Below are positions 52,152-60,790 of a stretch of DNA of 64,000 nucleotides, one piece after another (position 1 is the first letter of the stretch; each line of letters opens with the position of its first letter). The position numbers and the translations under genes are program-made. The notes beneath the pieces were generated by a model. The model had not been told where the DNA came from. It saw nothing but the letters and a program-made list of their open reading frames with translations, and searched no databases. This DNA is from JBEKTW01 sp049515655 (GTDB lineage: Bacteria; Bacteroidota; Ignavibacteria; UBA10030; SZUA-254): NCBI GenBank assembly GCA_049515655.1, contig JBEKTW010000012.1, positions 1-64,000 of the forward strand. Direction: 5' to 3'.

Positions 52152-53618
52152 TCAGCCCGCCCTGCCGACTTCGCCGTTGAACTCCTCAATCAGCTTGTCA
52201 AAATAGGCGACTTCGTCCTCAAAGATTGCCCGCCAGTACCCGGGATCCCATTGTGCGTCCAGTTCTTCGGAAGACTTCCCCTGCTGTTCCACCCACGTGA
52301 AGTACTTGAGATGGTGAATCGCCTTTCTTTCGTAGTACGTGAGCTCCTTGAAGAAATCGATGCCCTGGTGCAGAAGCGGTCCGGCATGGTCCTTTGCCGC
52401 ATCGACGAGGGAATAGCTCCCACGTTCCTCACGAAGTTCTTTCAGCCGGGACCGGTACAATTCAACAGAGTCCGTGAAAATCGTGAAAACCACATCATTG
52501 CTCTTCAACTCGAAGTGCTTTGCCGTTTTTATTGCAGCAAGAAGATTTGAAATGCTCGAAATGCCCAACAGCGGCAGTCGTTCCAACTCGGCAGCCGATA
52601 CTCCATTACCCCGAAGGTACTTCTTCCCGGCATCATCATTAAAGAGCCGCAGCACTCTCATGCAATCTTCATCGTCGATGGCAGCCACGGCGTCGGTATT
52701 CAGGACGTTATGAACCCACGGCACATGTTTATCGCCGATCCCTTCGATCCGGTGCGCACCGTATCCGTTCATGAACAGCGTGGGGCACTGCAATGCCTCT
52801 GAAGCAACGACCTTCAGATGCGGAAATTGTTTCTTGAGGTAATCTCCCGCGGCGATCGTTCCTGCTGAACCGGTCGCCGAGATGTACGCGGCAGCGTTTG
52901 CATTTTTCATATTGAGGGAATGGAACGCTTCTTCTATTGCCGGTCCCGTAACGCTGTAGTGCCAGATCGGGTTGCCAAATTCTTCAAACTGATTGAAAAT
53001 CATGTTGACGGGATCGTTCTTCAGCTCCCAGCATTTGTCGTAAATTTCCTTCACGTTGGATTCGGTCCCGGGTGTCGCAATGACTTCAGCGCCGATCTCT
53101 TCCAGCCATTCGAATCGCTCCTTCGACATTCCCTCGGGCAGGATCGCGACGGCGGTGCAATCCAGCAGCGCGCAATCGAAAGCCCCACCCCGACAGAAAT
53201 TACCGGTCGACGGCCAGACGGCTTTGTGCTCTTCGGGGTCGAACTCACCGCTCACCAGTCGAGGCACGAGGCAGCCGAACGCCGCACCGACTTTGTGCGC
53301 TCCGGTCGGAAAGTATTTCCCGACCATTCCGATGATGCGCGCATCCACCCCCGTTATCGATTTCGGTATTTCGACATAGTTCACAGGTCCGAATGAACCG
53401 GTGCGAATATCATTCTTCCATGATATCCGGAAAAGGTTGAGAGGATTGACGTCCCACAGTCCGACCTTGGAGAGTTTCTTTTTAATCGACGCCGGAATTT
53501 TCGCCGGGTCTCTCATTTGCGCGAAGGTCGGAATCACGATTCCCCGCTTCTTGCATCGACGGGCAGTTTTCTTGATAACTTCCGGGGAAATGTTCTTTAT
53601 AATCTTCGATTTCTTCAT
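52152..53618 (-). CDS. Fold-type-II PLP enzyme, cysteine-synthase-like family
   Basis: 488 residues. ATG 53618 is preceded by GAGGA. The PLP lysine is probably K109 in F-P-T-G-A-H-K-V-G-A. S-T-G-N-F-C-R-G-G is the substrate/phosphate loop, and G-S-A-G-T-I-A-A-G binds the cofactor phosphate. It is longer than cysteine synthases, with an extra C-terminal helical part (about 390-488). The first 26 residues are Lys/Arg-rich and likely helical. Inferred: beta-elimination or ammonia-lyase step on an amino or ureido acid; the substrate is unknown. Confidence 0.8.
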   Translation of the reverse strand: MKKSKIIKNISPEVIKKTARRCKKRGIVIPTFAQMRDPAKIPASIKKKLSKVGLWDVNPLNLFRISWKNDIRTGSFGPVNYVEIPKSITGVDARIIGMVGKYFPTGAHKVGAAFGCLVPRLVSGEFDPEEHKAVWPSTGNFCRGGAFDCALLDCTAVAILPEGMSKERFEWLEEIGAEVIATPGTESNVKEIYDKCWELKNDPVNMIFNQFEEFGNPIWHYSVTGPAIEEAFHSLNMKNANAAAYISATGSAGTIAAGDYLKKQFPHLKVVASEALQCPTLFMNGYGAHRIEGIGDKHVPWVHNVLNTDAVAAIDDEDCMRVLRLFNDDAGKKYLRGNGVSAAELERLPLLGISSISNLLAAIKTAKHFELKSNDVVFTIFTDSVELYRSRLKELREERGSYSLVDAAKDHAGPLLHQGIDFFKELTYYERKAIHHLKYFTWVEQQGKSSEELDAQWDPGYWRAIFEDEVAYFDKLIEEFNGEVGRAG

Positions 53619-53649
53619 TTTGATGTCCTCATTTACTATGGTTAATTGA

Positions 53650-53870
53650 TATCAAGCTCTAAGGGGTTCTTCGTTCTTTGTCATTGGTTCTTAGTCATTG
53701 GTCATTGCTCTCAGCTTTTGGCTCTTAGCTATTGGCTACCAGCTTCTGAATTCTGTCTTCTGTCTACTTGGTTCCTTGTTCTTTGTTATTGGTTCTTCGT
53801 TCTTTGTCATTCGTCACTGGTCATTAGTGCGTTGTTCCTGCTTCCGTCATCCATCTTCCATCATCCATCG
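53650..53870. repeat. TCATTGG / TTGGCT degenerate array
   Basis: A run of short units such as TTCTTTGTCATTGG, TTTTGGCTCTTAGC and CTTCTGAATTCTG on the plus strand. It lies between the PLP enzyme start and the CoA-binding gene stop. The same units in the same order and direction recur at 54318-54445. Confidence 0.65.
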
Positions 53871-53872
53871 TG

Positions 53873-54340
53873 TCAAATTCTCCCAAACATCCTCATAAGG
53901 AATCGATGGAAACCGTGCGCTCCTTTCGGATCGACGAACATAAATAGACATCTGCCGGTTATTACCTCTGCGCCGGTGTCCTTTGCAATTTGAATGGATT
54001 TCTGGGTTTCCGACATCTGTTGAAACCAGATAATCTCGAAACGCCTGTTTGCCACTTGTTCCATCAAAGCGTCGGTGGCACGACGGGGAGTCGCCACAAA
54101 GAGATTCCTTACAGTTTGTGGAATACCTGCAATACTGGGATTGCATGCCACGCCGTCGATTTGAGTCGCTTCGGGGTGAACCGGATGCACCGAATAGCCA
54201 TGAGTTCGAAGATGTTCGAAAAGCTTGTATCCAAATTTCTTCTTATCTCTTGATACTCCTGCAATGGCAATGTCTCTGGCCGAGAGGAATTTTTGAATCA
54301 GCTCCGAAGAGGTCATCCGGTCAATCATGTTCTTTGTCAT
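53873..54340 (-). CDS. CoA-binding-domain protein (YccU-like)
   Basis: 155 residues with a Rossmann-like CoA-binding-2 domain: I-A-I-A-G-V-S-R-D near residue 25, then V-H-P-V-H-P and a late T-G-R-C-L. Known members bind CoA; function is generally unknown. The first residues overlap the repeat array (GTCATTGG encodes part of them), so the true start may be ATG 54328 or 54316. It is flanked by directly repeated arrays on both sides. Confidence 0.8.
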   Translation of the reverse strand: MTKNMIDRMTSSELIQKFLSARDIAIAGVSRDKKKFGYKLFEHLRTHGYSVHPVHPEATQIDGVACNPSIAGIPQTVRNLFVATPRRATDALMEQVANRRFEIIWFQQMSETQKSIQIAKDTGAEVITGRCLFMFVDPKGAHGFHRFLMRMFGRI

Positions 54341-54445
54341 TGGTCATTGGTTCTTGCTTTTGGCTTTTGGCTTTTGGCTATTAGCCATTGGCCTTGGGCT
54401 GCCGGCTTCTGAATTCTGTATTCTGACTACTGGGCTTCTAATTGA
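54318..54445. repeat. TCATTGG / TTGGCT degenerate array, second copy
   Basis: Carries TTCTTTGTCATTGG, three TTTTGGC units, TATTAGCCATTGG and CTTCTGAATTCTG, in the same orientation as the array at 53650-53870. Ends at the stop region of ssnA. Confidence 0.65.
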
Positions 54446-54446
54446 C

Positions 54447-55772
54447 TTACAGTCTCTTCCATAACTCCGCCGCACACTCGCGCGCCCGAGCGTTGATACG
54501 TTCTTCGTCGATATTGAGCATCAACCGGCGGCCTTCCATCAATACATTTCCGCTCACAATCGTCGTGTCTACGGCAAACTGCGACGCTCCGAACAACAGA
54601 TGACCGAAGACGTTTGTGCCGTCGATCGGCGTCGTGGCATCATAATCGATGATGGCAATATCGGCAGCACACCCTTCACGCAGCTCTCCCAGCGGGACAC
54701 CGAAGATTTGCCCGCCAATCGCCGGATTGTTCACGAAGAGCGCGTTCGTCACCTCGGACCATCCAATCGACGGGTTGCTTCCGCGGAGGTGCTGCATCCA
54801 GAGCGCAACGCGCAATTCTTCAAGCATGTTCGTCGTCATCGCATCCGTTCCGAGCCCGACGCGTATGCCGCGTTTCTGCATGGCAATAATGTCGGCGATT
54901 CCCACGGCATTGTTCCCGTTCGATTGCGGGTTGTGAACGACCGTTGTACCCGTGCTTGAAAGAATATCCATCTCTTTCTCATCACAGTGCACACAGTGCG
55001 CAGCGATCGTCTGCTGCCCCAGTACATCAAATTTCTTCAACCTTTCAACGACCCGCATGCCGAAATGCTGCTCGGCGTACTCTTCGTCGCTCGCCGCTTC
55101 GGCGACGTGGACGTGAAAACCGGTCTTGAGGTCGCGTCCCAGCCTCGAAGCCGCCTCCAGGGTGTTGTCCGACAAGGTAAACGACGCGTGAAGTCCGAAC
55201 AGAGCAGACACCGTGTGATCATTTCGACCCGTGCACTCGCGAATAAACTCTGCATTTTCATCCAATCCCTCTCTCGCAATTCGATCACCATCTCTGTCCG
55301 AAAGTTCATAGCAGAGACAGGCTCGGAGCCCGGTTTCGCGGACCGCCCCCTCGATCGCCTTCAACGAACCGCGGACTGCCCCGGGGCTCGCATGATGGTC
55401 GATAAGCGTCGTGGTGCCGTGCCGGATAGACTCAATCAGGGCGACGAGCGCGCTGTAGTAGCAGTCTTCGGTTGTGAGCGCGGAATCCAGGCGCCACCAG
55501 AGATTTTTCAGAACACCGACAAAATCGCCGGCAGGTTTTGCCTTCGTCAGACCTCGTGCAAACGAGCTGTACAAATGCGTATGGGCATTGATGAAACCCG
55601 GCACAACGAGCTTCCGGCGTGCATCGATTCGCTCGGCCCCCTTTCCAATCTTGTCACCTTCCGGGACAATCCTGCTGATCCGTCCATCCTCGACGAGAAC
55701 GGAATGACCGTGAAGAACCTCGGGCGACTTCCCGAGCGTAACCAACGTTCCATTTTCAATGATAAGTGACAT
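54447..55772 (-). CDS. ssnA: SsnA-family aminohydrolase
   Basis: Start set at ATG 55772 (441 residues) with AAGAAGGA upstream; a longer frame runs into the neighbouring gene and was rejected. It is an amidohydrolase-superfamily member with N-A-H-T-H and the SsnA-specific L-K-N-L-W-W-R-L-D and I-D-H-H-A-S-P segments. Known: SsnA is encoded in the E. coli purine/selenium-dependent hydroxylase cluster and is required for anaerobic purine degradation in gut bacteria. Probable role: ring opening or deamination of a purine-derived intermediate. 4 bases separate it from the upstream flavoprotein gene. Confidence 0.9.
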   Translation of the reverse strand: MSLIIENGTLVTLGKSPEVLHGHSVLVEDGRISRIVPEGDKIGKGAERIDARRKLVVPGFINAHTHLYSSFARGLTKAKPAGDFVGVLKNLWWRLDSALTTEDCYYSALVALIESIRHGTTTLIDHHASPGAVRGSLKAIEGAVRETGLRACLCYELSDRDGDRIAREGLDENAEFIRECTGRNDHTVSALFGLHASFTLSDNTLEAASRLGRDLKTGFHVHVAEAASDEEYAEQHFGMRVVERLKKFDVLGQQTIAAHCVHCDEKEMDILSSTGTTVVHNPQSNGNNAVGIADIIAMQKRGIRVGLGTDAMTTNMLEELRVALWMQHLRGSNPSIGWSEVTNALFVNNPAIGGQIFGVPLGELREGCAADIAIIDYDATTPIDGTNVFGHLLFGASQFAVDTTIVSGNVLMEGRRLMLNIDEERINARARECAAELWKRL

Positions 55773-55776
55773 CGAT

Positions 55777-58275
55777 TCATCCTTCTTGTAAAAGTGAGAG
55801 TTCACGCCTGGACCTGTCCCGCATGGAGATTGCACCGGAGAAGCATTTCTGGGCACATAATGAGCAGCCGACGCATCGGGCAGGATCGAACTGCGGAATC
55901 CTATTCTTATCCAGTTCGATGGCCTCGTATGCGCACCGCGTGCAATTGCCGCAGTGCTGACACAATTCGTGCACAACCGTCGGGATCTTCTTTGTCGCAG
56001 TAAGCTCACCGAATCCTGTGATGGGATCGGGCAGCGCAGAACCGATCAGCGCTTCCACGGACCGGATTCCGCGTTCTTCCATCAGATAGCTCAGTCCGGA
56101 GTGCAGTTCGTCGACGATGCCGTAGCCGTACTTCATGGCGATCGTGCAGAACTGAACTGTCCGAACGCCGAGCGCGAGAAAATTAGCTGCCGACTTGTAG
56201 TCCATTGGCCCACCGTTGCCGGAGACCGTGATCCCCATGCCCGAGACCTTGGCCAGCGTCAGATTGCTGATCGGCAGAACACCTTCACCCGACATACCAA
56301 CGACAACTCCTTCGTCCCACGTTCGCTTCTTCCCACGGCGGAATGCAAGCGATGGAAAACTGTTCGCCAGCGTGACACCCGCCTTCTTGCGTGGATACCG
56401 GGAAAAAACCTCCTTGATAGCGCTCACAATCGGATAAATGGCGGTGACGGCCGCCGTCAGTTTGAAGAGCTTCGGGACATCGGCGCTTCCGGCCTGCATC
56501 ACCCAGTCGACGATCTTGGCAGTCAGTTCTGCGTCCTGGGAGACGATGTCGCCCTTGGTGCCGTCTCCGCCCTGCGGGCATGAAAGACTGTATTCGATCC
56601 CCATGACACCGGCGGATTCAAGTTTCCGGGTGTTCGACTGCCATGCTGCGCTATCCTTCTCGTCATCACCTGTTACCGGCCCGCCGGTCGAGGCGGCAGT
56701 CAACCGGTCGGGGAACTCACGTCGCAGACGTTCGACTTCACGCCGAACGCGGTCGAGCGCATGGCCCGATACATTGTCGCAATTCGCATATGTCGACCTT
56801 GAGAATGCAAACATATACTCGGACGGAATGTGAATCGGAACATTATCGAAAGCGGTCTTCATGATACCACCAGCCCAGCCCGACTCGTACGCTCTTTTCA
56901 TTTGATTGTACCCGTCAGTGGGCGGGCCCGCAGAAAGCAGAAAAGGAGAAAGAATTTTACGACCGAAGAAATCAGCTGTCAGCGGAACCGGAATCATCAA
57001 CCGACCCGGCATGACGGTGCGGTTCTTGGTTGCCTTTTCAATCCGTTTGGCGGAGTGGCCGGACACGAAAGCGTCGAGTTCCAGAGCGGCGTTCTTGCCG
57101 GCAGCTACTGCTTCGACGACCGTCGTCGGACCGTTGACCATGTCGCCCGCATAAAAAACGCCTTTCGTATGCGACATCTGAAGGGAAGACCGTGCACCGG
57201 CGGCAATAATCACGAAGTCGACATCCGGGCGCGTTTGCTCGGTTCCTTTGAGATCGACGACGTTGCTCGGATGGAATTTCTTTCCCTTCGGCAGGGTAAC
57301 CTTCTGCGTCCGCAAACCGGTGATGCGCCTTCCGCTCCTCAGGATTTCCAGCACCCTCACTCGTCCGCTGACCGCAATACCCGTTTCTGCAATTGCATGA
57401 CGCTCCTTGGCCGTGAGGGGCATCTCAGACCATGTCTCGAGCGCAAACATCTCCACGAATGTTGCACCTCGTGCAAGCGCCTCCTCAGCGCAGTCGAGCG
57501 CCACTGCTCCGCCTCCGATGACTGCCACGCGCTTTCCCTTCACCGTGAATCGGGACGGGTCGCGGAGATAGTCCATCCATTCGACGGCCACGCTGCTGTT
57601 CTCCATCTTCGGAGTAAAGGACTCATCGAGGCCCGTCGCTACCAGAATGGCATCGTATCCGTTTCTTGATGCAGGAGACCATTTGCCCTTCTTGAACGTA
57701 ATATCACCAAGCAACTTCAGGAAATCGATATCGGTTTTGAGAACTTCCGGCGACAATCTAGATTCCGGGATGAGACGACACATGCCGCCGGGCTGCTTTG
57801 TCGTGTCCATAACGTCGACAGCGTACCCCTTCTGTGCGAGCAATGACGCAGCGCCGAGACCCGCCGGACCGGCGCCGTAGACTCCGACCTTGTTTCCATT
57901 TGAATCCGCCTTTTCAAACTCAGGCATGACGCCAAGCTGTTTTGCTTTTTCAATGATTGTTGCCTGGACGGCCGGAATATTCACCGCGGAGTCGAACGTC
58001 CGGTGAACGCAGGCCTTCATGCAATGCCGGTCGGGACAAACTGCGCCGCAAACACCGCCGAGAGGATTACTTCCCATGATGAGCGCGGCGGAGCGTTTGA
58101 AATCGGAATGACTGCCTGCCTTCACGGCCATAATAAAGTCCGCGGGCGAACAATCGACAGGGCATGCCTCCTTGCACGGCTTCTCTTCGCAATACTCGCA
58201 TTTCTCGACCTCGGCGCGGAGTTGAGCGTCAGTGAGAAATCCTGTAACGCAATTCGTTTTTTTTACCTTGGTCAT
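55777..58275 (-). CDS. Dihydropyrimidine-dehydrogenase-like fused PreT-PreA flavoprotein
   Basis: Start set at ATG 58275 (832 residues) with GAGG upstream. Domains in order: an N-terminal Cys-rich Fe-S helical domain (about 25-95), FAD-binding G-A-G-P-A-G (about 133), NAD(P)-binding G-G-G-A-V-A (about 257), a DHOD-like TIM barrel (about 420-720) with S-L-S-C566-P, and a C-terminal double [4Fe-4S] ferredoxin starting at C772. This is the order of animal DPD, which in E. coli is split into PreT and PreA. The loop where DPD has its catalytic Cys reads D-I-V-S-Q here. Reduces or oxidises a nitrogen heterocycle (inferred). Confidence 0.85.
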   Translation of the reverse strand: MTKVKKTNCVTGFLTDAQLRAEVEKCEYCEEKPCKEACPVDCSPADFIMAVKAGSHSDFKRSAALIMGSNPLGGVCGAVCPDRHCMKACVHRTFDSAVNIPAVQATIIEKAKQLGVMPEFEKADSNGNKVGVYGAGPAGLGAASLLAQKGYAVDVMDTTKQPGGMCRLIPESRLSPEVLKTDIDFLKLLGDITFKKGKWSPASRNGYDAILVATGLDESFTPKMENSSVAVEWMDYLRDPSRFTVKGKRVAVIGGGAVALDCAEEALARGATFVEMFALETWSEMPLTAKERHAIAETGIAVSGRVRVLEILRSGRRITGLRTQKVTLPKGKKFHPSNVVDLKGTEQTRPDVDFVIIAAGARSSLQMSHTKGVFYAGDMVNGPTTVVEAVAAGKNAALELDAFVSGHSAKRIEKATKNRTVMPGRLMIPVPLTADFFGRKILSPFLLSAGPPTDGYNQMKRAYESGWAGGIMKTAFDNVPIHIPSEYMFAFSRSTYANCDNVSGHALDRVRREVERLRREFPDRLTAASTGGPVTGDDEKDSAAWQSNTRKLESAGVMGIEYSLSCPQGGDGTKGDIVSQDAELTAKIVDWVMQAGSADVPKLFKLTAAVTAIYPIVSAIKEVFSRYPRKKAGVTLANSFPSLAFRRGKKRTWDEGVVVGMSGEGVLPISNLTLAKVSGMGITVSGNGGPMDYKSAANFLALGVRTVQFCTIAMKYGYGIVDELHSGLSYLMEERGIRSVEALIGSALPDPITGFGELTATKKIPTVVHELCQHCGNCTRCAYEAIELDKNRIPQFDPARCVGCSLCAQKCFSGAISMRDRSRRELSLLQEG

Positions 58276-58314
58276 CTGATCACCCTCTTTCTTTTGATCA
58301 CGTGGAGTCTTCAA

Positions 58315-58431
58315 TTACTCGACCTGAATTTCGATCTGCCGCTGGGAGTCATCGAGAGTTTGAATGGCTCTTGCGATCTGATCGTGTCCTGTCCAACGGC
58401 ACAGATTACTGCTAATTGCGGTGTGCATATC
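58315..58431 (-). pseudogene. Remnant of a second [2Fe-2S] hydroxylase subunit
   Basis: On the minus strand this stretch reads T-A-I-S-S-N-L-C-R-W-T-G-H-D-Q-I-A-R-A-I-Q and ends at a TAA. It matches the C-terminal I-S-G-N-L-C-R-C-T-G-Y motif of xanthine-dehydrogenase small subunits, but the second cluster Cys is Trp. Upstream in-frame sequence does not resemble the rest of the subunit. An intact copy lies at 60129-60590. Confidence 0.6.
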
Positions 58432-58511
58432 GTTTCCCGTGTTTGTGAAGTGCGAGCGTAAGCGAACATTTGGGCGAGGGGATCAAACCACAAACACCGT
58501 GTTAGGCGAGG

Positions 58512-58859
58512 TCATTTGCTCTGCTCAATGTCATCTAAAAAATCCAAAAGATGATCCCGCACAACAACAAATGAAGGACCCCCTCCAAATTCAACCCCTA
58601 TCGCCGCTGCCTCCAACACCTCATCCCTTGTAGCCCCAGCCAAAATCGCATTGTTTGCATGGTTGGCAAGGCAAGGGATACATCTTGTAGCTACCGCAGC
58701 CGTGACGGCCATTAGCTCTTTTTGTTTTCTATCTAAAGCACCATGCTTGTAGTAGTGTTTTACCAATTCATTGAAACCATTGTAAAGGTTGGGTGCCTCC
58801 TTTTCCAAACGCTCTCTGTTGGCTTTTCTCTTTTTCAAAATATCTTTCACATTATGCAT
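58512..58859 (-). CDS. AhpD/carboxymuconolactone-decarboxylase-like protein
   Basis: Start set at ATG 58859 (115 residues) with GAAGG upstream. The AhpD-core motif C-x2-C-x2-H (R-C-I-P-C-L-A-N-H) and A-G-A-T-R-D-E-V-L-E-A are present. Known relatives are peroxiredoxin-partner reductases or small decarboxylases. The gene is much AT-richer than its neighbours (20 G+C of 60 in 58801-58860), suggesting separate acquisition. Role in the cluster unknown. Confidence 0.85.
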   Translation of the reverse strand: MHNVKDILKKRKANRERLEKEAPNLYNGFNELVKHYYKHGALDRKQKELMAVTAAVATRCIPCLANHANNAILAGATRDEVLEAAAIGVEFGGGPSFVVVRDHLLDFLDDIEQSK

Positions 58860-58899
58860 GGATTTACCTTCTATTTTATCATTCTGGGCCATTACTGCC

Positions 58900-60105
58900 T
58901 TACACTTTACCATTCAATGTCGCGACGAACGCTGCGTAAAACGCGGCTGCTCGGCTGAGCTGCTCGATTTGACACGCTTCGTTCGGGGCGTGCGCATACA
59001 GTTCATTCCCCGGACCGAGCAGGAAACACGGGATACCGTGCATTCCGGCAATCGCAGTTGCGTTGCTGCTAAACGTCCACATGTCGACGTGAGGATCTTT
59101 ACCGAACACTCCAGCGTACACTTCGACGGCGCTCTTGAGAAACGGAGAGTTTGCGTCCAGCGACCACGTCGGATAGTATTTTTCGGTTGGATACACCTTC
59201 CCGGTATATGCAGCGTCCTCGAAAATGAGCACGCTAACCTTCGCATCCTCGTAACCTGCGCGTCTGGCTGCTTCGTACACTTCAGCCACGGTGGTTTCTT
59301 TCGATTCGTCCTGGGTCAACCGCCGGTCGAGACGGATGCTCGCGCCGTCCGGCACGGCGCAGATTGATGGAGACATGGAGCCGGCTTCAGTGACTGTGAT
59401 CGACCCCTTTCCCAAGAACGGATCGCTCCGCAGCCGCTCATTAAGCCTTTCGATTTCCAGCGCAATGCGCGCGATTTTATAGATGGCATTATCGCCGCGC
59501 TCGGGCGCGGAGCTGTGGCAGCTTCGTCCTTTCACTTCAACGCGCATCTCCATCCGGCCGCGATGACCGCGGTAGATGTTCATGTTCGTCGGCTCCGTAA
59601 TCACCACGAGCTCGGGCCGAAGGTGATCTTCCCTGATGAGGTGCTGCCAGCAGAGTCCATCGCAATCTTCTTCCATCACCGTGCCGGTGAAGTAAAGAGT
59701 GAACGCGTCATTCAGATTCAGTTCTTTGATGAGCCTGGCCGCGGACAGCATCGCCGCCAGCCCGCCTTTCTGGTCGACAGTTCCGCGTCCCCACACCTTG
59801 CCGTCTGCCACCTTCGGGTCGAATGGGTCGAAGCTCCACTGCCCCCGGTCGCCTGCCTTCACGGTATCAACGTGTCCATCGAAGGCAATAGTTCTTGTTC
59901 CACTGCCGATGCGTCCGATGATGCTCCCGAGTCCGTCAATCCTGATTTCGTCAAAGCCCACCTTTTCCATCTCTCGTCGGACAACCTGGACCGCCTCTTT
60001 CTCTTTCGACGAGAAGGATGGTGTACGAACGAGATCCATCAGAATCCGGACGGTGTCGTTTTCGATTTCCTTCGCTCGATCGTAAATGGCCTGGTATAAA
60101 TTCAT
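58900..60105 (-). CDS. ygeY: YgeY-family M20 metallohydrolase
   Basis: Start set at ATG 60105 (401 residues); a longer frame would overlap the [2Fe-2S] gene. M20 motifs: F-D-G-H-V-D-T-V, then G-R-G-T-V-D-Q-K-G and M-E-E-D-C-D-G for the two metals. Known: YgeY is in the E. coli cluster with ygeW and ygeX and is required for anaerobic uric acid/purine use in gut bacteria. Probable reaction: hydrolysis of an amide or ureido bond in a purine-derived acid. Confidence 0.9.
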   Translation of the reverse strand: MNLYQAIYDRAKEIENDTVRILMDLVRTPSFSSKEKEAVQVVRREMEKVGFDEIRIDGLGSIIGRIGSGTRTIAFDGHVDTVKAGDRGQWSFDPFDPKVADGKVWGRGTVDQKGGLAAMLSAARLIKELNLNDAFTLYFTGTVMEEDCDGLCWQHLIREDHLRPELVVITEPTNMNIYRGHRGRMEMRVEVKGRSCHSSAPERGDNAIYKIARIALEIERLNERLRSDPFLGKGSITVTEAGSMSPSICAVPDGASIRLDRRLTQDESKETTVAEVYEAARRAGYEDAKVSVLIFEDAAYTGKVYPTEKYYPTWSLDANSPFLKSAVEVYAGVFGKDPHVDMWTFSSNATAIAGMHGIPCFLLGPGNELYAHAPNEACQIEQLSRAAAFYAAFVATLNGKV

Positions 60106-60128
60106 TCTTCCCGGGTTACTCTTCCCTC

Positions 60129-60590
60129 TCACTTTGCCGCATCCTTGATCGCTTCGACAATCTGAACGTAACCGGTGCACCGGCAGAGATTGCCCGAGAT
60201 AGCGATTCGAATGTCCTCTTCGGAAGGATGGCCGTTCTTATCCAGCAATGCTTTCGCACTCATTAACATTCCCGGTGTACAGAAGCCGCAATGTGCTGCA
60301 TCGTGGTCCATGAAAGATTCTTGAAGCGGGTCGAGTCTACCGTCCGAGATCAAACCCTCCACCGTCAGGATTTTTTTGCCGTCAATCTGAGGCGCGAGCA
60401 CAAGACACGAATTCACGGCTGCTCCGTCGAGCAGAACCGTGCAGGCGCCGCATTCCCCCACTTCGCAACCGCATTTCGTTCCGGTAAATCCGAGTTCATC
60501 CCGCAGAATCTCAAGCAGCGTTCTGTCGGGGAAAATCGAGAGCACATATTCCCGACCGTTGATGGTTGTATGGATTGGGACTTGGGGCAT
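60129..60590 (-). CDS. [2Fe-2S] subunit of a xanthine-dehydrogenase-family hydroxylase
   Basis: 153 residues from ATG 60590. First cluster C-G-C-E-V-G-E-C-G-A-C with a later C, second cluster C-G-F-C-T-P-G and C-R-C-T-G-Y, all Cys present. Known: carries electrons between the molybdenum and FAD subunits. Its start overlaps the stop of a truncated four-helix-bundle frame that separates it from the FAD subunit gene. Confidence 0.93.
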   Translation of the reverse strand: MPQVPIHTTINGREYVLSIFPDRTLLEILRDELGFTGTKCGCEVGECGACTVLLDGAAVNSCLVLAPQIDGKKILTVEGLISDGRLDPLQESFMDHDAAHCGFCTPGMLMSAKALLDKNGHPSEEDIRIAISGNLCRCTGYVQIVEAIKDAAK

Positions 60591-60790
60591 CAACTTGAAG
60601 AATTGGAATGATTGGAATGATTCCAGAGATTATTCCTTCCCTTTTCAAATTTGCGAAGGTATTTCATATTGTACTCAAATCCTTCGGCGATATTGCTGGA
60701 AATCGACATCGCCGTGTATATGTCGACCGCAACCTGCATCGCTTTCCGCCAAACTTCTAAGTCTTCAATCTTTCCAATCTTCCTAATCAC
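60590..60790 (-). pseudogene. Truncated four-helix-bundle gene, copy 3
   Basis: A 66-residue frame keeps I-E-D-L-E-V-W-R-K-A-M at the N-terminus, then jumps from Y-T-A to M-S-I-S-S-N-I-A-E-G. About 25 residues of helix 1-2 (the L-R-D-Q-I region) are missing, and helices 3-4 are cut short after the E-G-F-E motif. The ends run into GATTGGAA-type arrays (60594-60632 and 60766-60792, inverse to each other). It lies between the FAD and [2Fe-2S] subunit genes, overlapping both by a few bases. Confidence 0.75.

Noticed and set aside
55777..58275. Calling this gene ygfK (putative selenate reductase subunit)
   Set aside because: The domain order (Fe-S/FAD/NAD(P), then TIM barrel, then ferredoxin) matches DPD and PreT-PreA rather than E. 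coli YgfK as I recall it.
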